Assembly (NCBI GenBank): GCA_029817715.1
Contig: JARUPY010000066.1
Coordinates: 104,238 to 168,237 of the forward strand
Length of the DNA stretch: 64,000 nt
Direction: 5' to 3'
Source: Melastoma dodecandrum
Taxonomy: Eukaryota; Streptophyta; Magnoliopsida; Myrtales; Melastomataceae
The notes under the pieces were generated by a model. That model searched no databases and was not told where the DNA came from. It saw only the letters and a program-made list of their open reading frames with translations. Positions 58,106 through 64,000 of this stretch are shown piece after piece. The translations under genes were made by a program, and so were the position numbers. The first letter of the stretch is position 1. Each line of letters begins with the position of its first letter.

Positions 58106-59256
58106 TCAGTCCGACGACGTCTTGAACTCGGCTTTGATCGCGTCGGTATGCTCGCCGATGTCGGGAACGGTTCCGAGCCGGCGTGGCCGCCCATCGAAAG
58201 TCGCGGGGGGCGCAACGATATGCGCCGTGCCATTGCTCGTGCCGACCTCCGCGCGCACGAGGGCTGATGCGTGGCGAGGTCGGCAATCTCGTTGACGAAG
58301 CCGTAGGCCGTTCCGGCCGATCGCAGGCGCTCGGCCGCCTCGTCTCGTCTGATCGTCTTGAAGGCCGCGGCCACCAGATCGTCGACCCTCGGTCCGATTG
58401 GCCACTCTCTCGTTGTTCGAGCTGAAGCCGGGGCGACGTGCCAGCTCGGCGTCACGCAGAGGACGTCGCGGCAGAAGTTCGCCCACTCGCGCTCGTTTTG
58501 GATCGAGATCAAAACCAGGCTGTCGTCTGCGGTCGGAAAGGCACCGTAAGGGCATACGGACGGATGTGCGAGACCGACACGTTTCGGCGCCTGCCCAGTT
58601 TCCCTCGAAGTAGAGGAGCGGGGACGTTCATCCAATCCGCGATGCTCGAAAAAAGGCTGACATGGATCGCCGTGCCCGCGCCGGTGATGCCGCGCTGGAT
58701 GAGTGCTTCGAGCACGGCGGCATGCGCCGACATTCCGCACGCGACGTCGACGACCGAGACGCCGACGCGACCGGGCCCCGCCGGATGTCCGGTGATGCTG
58801 GCGAGAGCGCTCTCTCCGCTTGCACCAGCAGGTCGTACGCTTTTCATCTCGGCATACGAGTTGCCGACGCCGTAGCCGGTGATGTCGACGGTGATCAGCC
58901 GCGGATGTCGTTCGCGCAGCTCCTTGGATCCGAAGCCGGCACGCGCGGCCGCGCCGGGCGCCAGGTTTTGGATGAAGACATCGGTCGTCTCGAGGATCTC
59001 GTAGAGGAGCGATCGATCCGAAGCGTTCTTGATATCGGCGACGAGGCTTTCCTTGCCGCGGTTTCAACCAGACGAAAATAGCTCGCGAGCCCATTCACCG
59101 CGGCATCGTAGCCGCGCGCGAAATCGCCCTCCGCCCGTTCGATCTTGATCACGCGCGCGCCGGCATCGGCAAGGCGCGACGAGCAATAGGGCGCCGCCAC
59201 CGCCTGCTCGAGACTGAGAGAACAGTCAACCCGCGCAGTGGAAGGCAATCGCTCAC
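58106..59256 (-). CDS. CaiB/BaiF family (type III) CoA-transferase (many frameshifts)
   Basis: About 385 residues. LPLRGLTVL then SLEQAVAAPYCSSRLADAGA and RVIKIERAEGDFARGYDAAV are classic for the family; the active-site Asp region is GVSVVDVACGMSAHAAVLEA. Later pieces are FPTADDSLVLISIQNEREWA, FKTIRRDEAAERLRSAGTAY and GRPRRLGTVPDIGEHTDAIK, in several frames. A GTG at 59256 is the probable start. Such enzymes move CoA from succinyl-CoA to a carboxylate; next to a class I fumarase-like hydratase the acceptor may be a C4/C5 dicarboxylate such as mesaconate or itaconate, which is inference. Confidence 0.83.
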
Positions 59257-59593
59257 GGCCGGCCCTCGCTAGAACAAAAGGACGCCCGCTGGCGAATGCG
59301 ACGGACACGCGGATCTCGGCGGACGTCAGGTGACCATCAAAATTATCGAAAACGGTTTGCAAGCCTACCGTCACGTTCCTTCCCCGCCTTCATGGCCGAT
59401 CGGACAAGATCGCAAACCGATTCCGACCCTCGCCGCAAGGATGCGGGGCCATAATGCGGAGTCCCAATAGCGAAAGCTCCGGCCCTGCCATAACATTAAA
59501 GCATTTGAAAGACAGGCGGTCCGAGGCGAGCGGTCTTGACCGCCACGGCGTGGATGGTCCAGCGCCGCGTACACAAAGCTGGAATACGGCTCA
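59257..59593. other. Gap between CoA-transferase and fumarase genes
   Basis: Both neighbours read leftwards. Frames are open upstream of the CoA-transferase but show nothing recognisable. AT-richer text at 59480-59515 could carry a promoter for the CoA-transferase gene. Confidence 0.4.
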
Positions 59594-61160
59594 TCAGGCC
59601 ATCGACGTCTCGGACTCTTTCGCGGAGGCGCGCTTCGTGGCGATCTTCTCGCGCCAAGCGATCGGCGCCGTCTCGTGGACGCTGGTTCCGACCGAGTCGA
59701 CCGCGACCGTCACCGGCATGTCCTCGACGGTGAACTCGTAGATCGCCTCCATGCCGAGATCCTCGAAGGCGAGAAGTCCGCGCCTGCTTTGACCGCCTGC
59801 GAAACCAGATAGGCAGCGCCCCCGGACGGCGATGAGATACGCGGACTTGGCACGCGCGATCGCGCCGGACCGTGGCCTTCCCGCGCTCGGCCTTGCCGAC
59901 CATGGCAAGCAGCCCGAGACCCCAGCATGGTGTCGGTGAACTTGTCCATCCGCGTCGCGGTGGTGGGGCCGGCCGGGCCGACCACTTCCTCGCCGACCGG
60001 ATCGACCGGGCCGACATAATAGATCACGCGGCCGCGGAAATCGACCGGGAGCGGCTCGCCACGATCCACCATCTCCTGGATCCGCTTGTGGTGCGGCATC
60101 GCGGCCCGTCAGCATCTTGCCGTTTGAGAAGGAGACGATCACCCGGCTTCCAGCTCGCGACCTGCTCGGCGGTCAAGATGTCGAGATCGACGCGGATGGA
60201 TTTCGAGGAGGGCCGCCCAATGAATGTCGGGCCATTCGCTCAGCTGCGGCCGCTCCAGGAAGACCGGTCCCGATCCGTTCGAGCACGAAATGGGCGTAGC
60301 CGCGTGGCGGCGCAGTTTCGGAATGATCGCGAACCGGCTTCGAGGCGGCATGCGTCGGCCAGTCGAGGATCTTGACGTCGAGGATGGTCGAGAGGCCGCC
60401 CAGCCCCTGCGCGCCGATGCCGAGCGCGTTGACCTTGTCGAAGATCTCGATGCGCAGCGCCTCGAGGTCGGTCGCCGGCCCGCGCGCCTTCAGGAGCGCC
60501 ATGTCGATCGGCTCCATCAGCGCTTCCTTGGCGAGCAGCATGCAATGCTCCGCCGTGCCGCCGATGCCGATGCCGAGCATGCCCGGCGGGCACGCACCAT
60601 CCGGCGCCGAGGGTCGGCACGACCTCGAGCACGTAATCGACGACCGACGCCGACGGTCACAGCATCTTGAACTTCGACTTGTTCTCGCTGCCGCCGCCCT
60701 TCGCCGCGACGTCGATCGACACCGTGTTGCCCGGCACCATGTCGACGTGCAGCACGCTGGGCGTGTTGTCGCGCGTGTCTGCGGCGCTCGAAGATGGGAT
60801 CGGCGAACGATCGACGGCACGCAAGAGGGATTGTCCTTGTCGCGATAGGCGCGCGCGACGCCCTCGTCGACGACCGCCTGCAGCGAGCGGCGGCTCTCGA
60901 GGCGGCAATCCTGTCCCCAGCGCACGAACACCGTGACGATGCCGGTGTCCTGGCAGATCGGCCGATGCCCTTCCGCGCACATGCGGCTGTTGGTGAGGAT
61001 CTGCGCGATCGCGTCTTTGGCGGCGGGGCTCTCCTCAATGGCATAAGGCCTCGGCGAGCGAGCGAATGTAGTCGAGCGGATGATAGATCGAGATGAATTG
61101 AAGCGCACTGGCAACGCTTTCGACGAGGTCGGCTTCTCGGATCGTTTTCATCAACCGCAT
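59594..61160 (-). CDS. fumA: Class I (iron-sulfur) fumarate hydratase-like enzyme (many frameshifts)
   Basis: About 520 residues over at least eight frames. The alpha-type half has EADLVESVASALQFISIYHP, ILTNSRMCAEGHRPICQDTG (cluster Cys in ICQDTG) and GMLGIGIGGTAEHCMLLAKE with a further cluster Cys. The beta-type half has PVDFRGRVIYYVGPVDPVGE, VVGPAGPTTATRMDKFTDTM and ends EKIATKRASAKE. These enzymes hydrate fumarate; close relatives act on mesaconate or tartrate, so the substrate is open. Start ATG 61160 or 61151. It lies upstream of the CoA-transferase on the same strand. Confidence 0.87.
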
Positions 61161-61421
61161 CTCACGATTTGCTTGGGTCGGACGCGGCTTCGCCGCGAGT
61201 GCGCCTCGGCCCGGGCGCGCGGGGGCACCGAGGGACGGTCGGCGGGTAGCTACCAAATTGCCCCGGCGGGGTCCAATATCGATCAGCGGGAGGTCAAAAG
61301 CTCCGTCTTGTGCCCTATGCGGCGAACCTGTACTCGAAAGCCTACGAGGCCTTCGGCGAGCCTTCGAGACGATGGCGCAAACCAGCCTCGAGGTATCCGC
61401 GAGGGCGGATACCGCTGGTAT

Positions 61422-61513
61422 GGAAAGGTGGCCGAGTGGTTTAAGGCAGCGGTCTTGAAAAACCGCCGTGGGTGCAAGTCCACCGTGGGTTCGAATCCCA
61501 GCCCTTTCCGCCA
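61422..61513 (+). tRNA. tRNA-Ser (anticodon UGA) with an extra base in the anticodon loop
   Basis: A class II tRNA of 92 bases. Acceptor arms GGAAAGG and CCTTTCC pair; the long variable arm, TTCGAAT T-loop and encoded CCA are present. The anticodon stem GCGGT/ACCGC encloses CTTGAAAA, eight bases instead of seven, because a run of five A occurs where four are normal. The anticodon is TGA. The extra A matches the insertion pattern seen in protein genes of this window. Confidence 0.92.
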
Positions 61514-61642
61514 ACGACCCGTTCGCGATACTTCGCCAGCAACCGTTCTGCCTGATTTCTCCTCTGTGGGCAGGCTTTCTCGGATCGGCGGGAACAGGGG
61601 CAAAGTCGTGACGCTGTCGACGCGGGGCCGGTCAACGCTTAA

Positions 61643-61988
61643 ATGGACGCACGAGCAAGATCAGAGCAACCATAGCAGATCCCGCGCGCGCGCCACTGGC
61701 GTTAGGCCTCGCCGGGTTAATCCCCGTTCTGGGCCTTGGCACTCGCCGTACTCACGCCCCTCGGCGCTCGGGCTCGACGCGGCAACGCCTCGATCTGGCC
61801 CTCGCGACATACGCCGCGGTCATCGTGTCGTTTTCTCGGCGGCATTCGATGGGGACTGGCCGTAAAAAACGGACGGCCGAGGCATGGCCTCCCTACGCGC
61901 TCTCGGTGTTGCCCTCGCTTATTGCGTGGGCGGCGCTAACGGCTCCCGGTGAGCATCCGGTGACGGCCGCCTTGTGGCGCTGGTAGCG
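61643..61988 (+). pseudogene. DUF3429-like membrane protein, cut by IS66
   Basis: Pieces of a small membrane protein are readable in several frames: ARAPLALGLAGLIPVLGL, MALAVLTPLGARA, VIVSFLGGIRWGLAVKNGR and PYALSVLPSLIAWAALTAPG. The conserved FLGGIxWGLA motif is that of the DUF3429 family. The frame stops at about 61988, where IS66-type sequence begins, roughly 30 residues short of the usual length. ATG at 61643 is a possible start. It is probably interrupted and inactive. Confidence 0.65.
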
Positions 61989-62047
61989 TAGGGCTCTGCA
62001 ATCCGACCTTAAGGCTAGTTTTAAGGTCGGTTGGATGCGGGTTCGAG

Positions 62048-62411
62048 GTGCTGGCAGTGTCGAAGCGGCGACGGCGATGGTCGCGCGACGAGAAGAAATG
62101 CGGATCCTGACAGAGAGCCTTGAGCCGGGCGCGACCGGTGTCCGAGGTGGCGCGCCGCAACGATGTCGCGCCGAGTGTGCTCTTCGCATGGCGGCGGCAG
62201 GCGCGGTTGCCGGGCAACGGCTTCCACGACGCTGGTGCCCGGTAACGATTGCCGAGCCATCTGCGGCTCCCACGAAGCCACGTCGACGCGTGGCCCGGCG
62301 AAGGGGCGCGGGCTGATCGAGATCGATCTGGGCGGCGGTCGCAAGGTGCGGGTCGATGCGGGTGTCGATGCCAAGGCGCTCGCTCGCGTTCTCGACGTCC
62401 TGAGCCGATGA
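62048..62411 (+). CDS. tnpA: IS66 accessory protein TnpA (frameshifted)
   Basis: About 120 residues. KRRRRWSRDEK then MRILTESLEPGAT in another frame, then VARRNDVAPSVLFAWRRQAR of the helix-turn-helix, and LIEIDLGGGRKVRVDAGVDA at the end. TnpA is the small basic DNA-binding partner of IS66 elements. The GTG at 62048 is a possible start. Its stop overlaps the tnpB ATG as ATGA. Confidence 0.8.
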
Positions 62412-62762
62412 TCGCGTTCCCGAGCGGCATGCGCGTCTGGCTGGCGACCGCCACACCGATATGACGCAAAGGCTTCGATGGCCTGTCCCTGCTGGTGCAG
62501 GAGACGCTGAAGCGCGATCCGCACGACGGGCATCTGTTCGTCTTCCGCGGCCGTCGCGGCGACCTGATCAAGGTCATTCTGGCACGATGGCCAGGGGATG
62601 TGCCTGTTTCTCCAAGCGGCTGGAGCGTGGCCGCTTCCTGTGGCCCTCGGTGGCCGACGGTCACCGTGACGATCTCCTCGGCGCAGCTCGGCTACCTGCT
62701 CGACGGCATCGATTGGCCGGGCGCCGCAGAAGACGTGGCGACCACGCGCGCAGTGCGGATAA
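62408..62762 (+). CDS. tnpB: IS66 accessory protein TnpB (frameshifted)
   Basis: About 117 residues. MIAFPSGMRVWLAT, then in another frame KGFDGLSLLVQETLKRDPHD and GHLFVFRGRRGDLIKVI, then FSKRLERGRFLWPSV and SSAQLGYLLDGIDW; all are standard for IS66 Orf2. The end is uncertain because of a break near 62720; TAA at 62760 fits the usual length. Confidence 0.82.
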
Positions 62763-62817
62763 CACCGACAAGCTTGTGCACAGCGCCTGCCGTGGCTCCC
62801 CAGTGGAAAGCGCATCC

Positions 62818-64000
62818 GTGATTTCACTTGGCTATGTGAGCCCGCCCGCTGAGTCGCTGCCGAAAGACCTTGCCGCCGCGCACGCGATGATCCTCGCCGA
62901 GCGCGCGCTGCCAGGGACTGTCGAAACGCACGGCAAGGCTTGCCGCCGAGTCGGCCATCGCCAAGGCCCACACGCGGACCGCATCGTGCTCGATCTCGAG
63001 CTGGAGCGGTTGCGCTTCCAGCTGGCGAAGGCAGCGGCGCGAGGCGTTCGGACAGTCCTCGGAGGCCTGGCCCGGATCGGCCAGTTCGAGCTGGCGCTCG
63101 AGGACGTCGAGGTGACACTCGCCGCGATGGAGGCCGCGGACGCGACGGCACCGCCTGCCACGCCGGTCTCTGCCTTCATCACGCGCCGTAAGCCGGCGCG
63201 GCGCCCGCTGCCCGGTCATCTGCCGCGTGTGCGCCAAGTCTACCCAAGCCTCGTCGGCCTGCCGCGTTGCTGCGCCGGTCGCCTGCACCAAGCTCGGGCG
63301 AGGATATCACGGAGTCGCTCGAGCGCGTCCCGGCAAGTTGGTTCGTGATCCAACATGTGCGCGAGAAGCTCTCCCTGCCGATCCTGCGATGCCATCACGC
63401 AACCGCCGGCGCCCTCGCATCCGATCGCGCGCGGGGCGCGCCGACCGGTGCTGCTGGCCGAGATCGCCTTCGGCAAGTTCTGCCTGCACCTGCCGCTGCA
63501 TCGCCAAAGCCGTGCCTTCGCTCGCGAGGGCGTCGAGATCGACGTCTCGACGATGGCAGACTGGATGGGCGCCGTCAGCGTTGCCCTGAAGCCGATGGTC
63601 GAGATCATTGAGGCCCATGTTCTGGCGGCGCAGCGCCTTCATGTGGACGAGACGCCGGTGCCCGTCCTAGCCAAAGCCAAGACGAAGACGGGGCGGCTGT
63701 GGACCGTGGTCCTGCGACCGATCGCCCCTTCGGGCTGCGCCTAACCTCGCGGTCCTGCCTTCCTATGCTCAACTCCCGCCCGATCCGCAGAGAGCGGCGT
63801 GCATCCCGAGGCGTTCCTCTGGCGTACCGTCTGGTCCGGCAATCATGTCCAGGCCGACGGCCTACTCTCCGGCCTTTCGGCAAGCTTTACGAGCCCCGGG
63901 CGGCTGGTCCGGTAACGATCCACGAATGCAGGATGCTGGGCGCACTGGCAGTCTGCACAGTTCTCCGAGATCGCCGCTCTCTGAAGGAAGGCGCCCATCG
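62818..64000 (+). CDS. tnpC: IS66 transposase TnpC, partial and frameshifted
   Basis: The large IS66 transposase, running off the window. ESLPKDLAAAHAMILAERA is the start; RRKPARRPLPGHLPR and LGEDITESLERVPASWFVIQ mark the zinc-binding region; FGKFCLHLPLHRQSRAFARE then GVEIDVSTMADWMGAVSVAL and LHVDETPVPVLAKAKTKTGR give the first and second catalytic Asp. Beyond 63730 the frame decays into short pieces such as GKLYEP. GTG 62818 is the probable start. Confidence 0.83.

Larger units (their letters stand above)
61985..64000 (+). mobile_element. IS66-family insertion sequence, 3' end outside window
   Basis: Three genes in IS66 order (tnpA, tnpB, tnpC) on the plus strand, beginning about 61985 with GTAGCGTAGGGC and a hairpin (GACCTTAAGG..CCTTAAGGTC-like text at 62003-62030). 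The right end lies beyond 64000, so terminal repeats and target duplication cannot be checked. Frame breaks occur in all three genes. Confidence 0.85.

Noticed and set aside
7690..61470. Programmed +1 frameshifting or widespread pseudogenes
   Set aside because: Breaks have no shared slippery site with downstream structure, occur in essential genes, sometimes cancel in pairs within one gene, and also affect a tRNA. Error is simpler.
62021..63151. A 376-codon minus-strand frame in the IS66 region
   Set aside because: Antisense to tnpA, tnpB and tnpC; no recognisable features.

Overview
This is a very GC-rich window from an alphaproteobacterium, most likely a member of the Hyphomicrobiales (Rhizobiales). 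The placement is inferred from PurC, SdhA and the Omp25-like porin and from paired palindromic intergenic repeats typical of that group; no 16S gene is present. Gene density is high and both strands are used. A striking feature is the number of short indels that break otherwise well-conserved frames, including housekeeping genes such as purQ, xerC, sdhA and fumA. Many are one extra A where AAC would restore the frame, and one lies in the anticodon loop of tRNA-Ser. The simplest reading is uncorrected sequencing error, so genes described here as frameshifted are annotated as one gene over their full span.

Layout. 0.2-6.3 kb: type II secretion genes gspD, a prepilin peptidase, gspF, gspG, gspH and gspI on the minus strand, with two pairs of inverted palindromic repeats. 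6.8-14.7 kb: a Tat-exported ferritin-like protein, an outer-membrane beta-barrel, xerC, purC-purS-purQ, an acetyltransferase, tRNA-Leu(CAA), a secreted hydrolase and a 2-oxoglutarate-oxygenase-like protein.

14.8-26 kb holds the most unusual locus. Two small tyrosine/glycine repeat proteins (one almost purely Tyr-Thr-Gly, one Gly-Tyr-Gly-Gly-Tyr-Gly-Phe) flank a sulfotransferase, and a second sulfotransferase of the RaxST/TPST type is divergent. Next come two HlyD-type membrane fusion proteins, a type I secretion ABC exporter with a degenerate C39-like domain, an NTF2-like protein with a long Gly/Gln/Arg repeat tail, and a ClpP-fold periplasmic protein. I propose a secretion system for modified, possibly tyrosine-sulfated, repeat proteins. 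It resembles the Xanthomonas rax locus in parts but not in its substrate.

26-36.8 kb: glycosyltransferase, TspO, nucleotide-sugar epimerase and acyltransferase; a sulfone-sulfur operon (FMN reductase, sfnG, sfnB); a hybrid histidine kinase and a LuxR-type regulator flanking a toxin-antitoxin pair. 37-43.7 kb: a GH3 glycosidase, aldehyde dehydrogenase, an orphan sdhA and a LysR regulator.

44-61 kb: a large plus-strand uptake operon. It encodes a periplasmic binding protein, an RbsA-type ATPase fused to a PEBP domain, an SCP2-like protein, a hydrolase, two enlarged permeases, a microbial-rhodopsin homologue that has lost its retinal lysine and pump residues, a flotillin, a membrane protein and a sodium:solute symporter. 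A LysR regulator, a CaiB-type CoA-transferase and a class I fumarase follow. Together with sdhA and the aldehyde dehydrogenase this suggests uptake and degradation of an unidentified compound through C4/C5 dicarboxylates. 61.4-64 kb: tRNA-Ser(UGA), then a DUF3429-like gene that ends at an IS66-family element running off the window.
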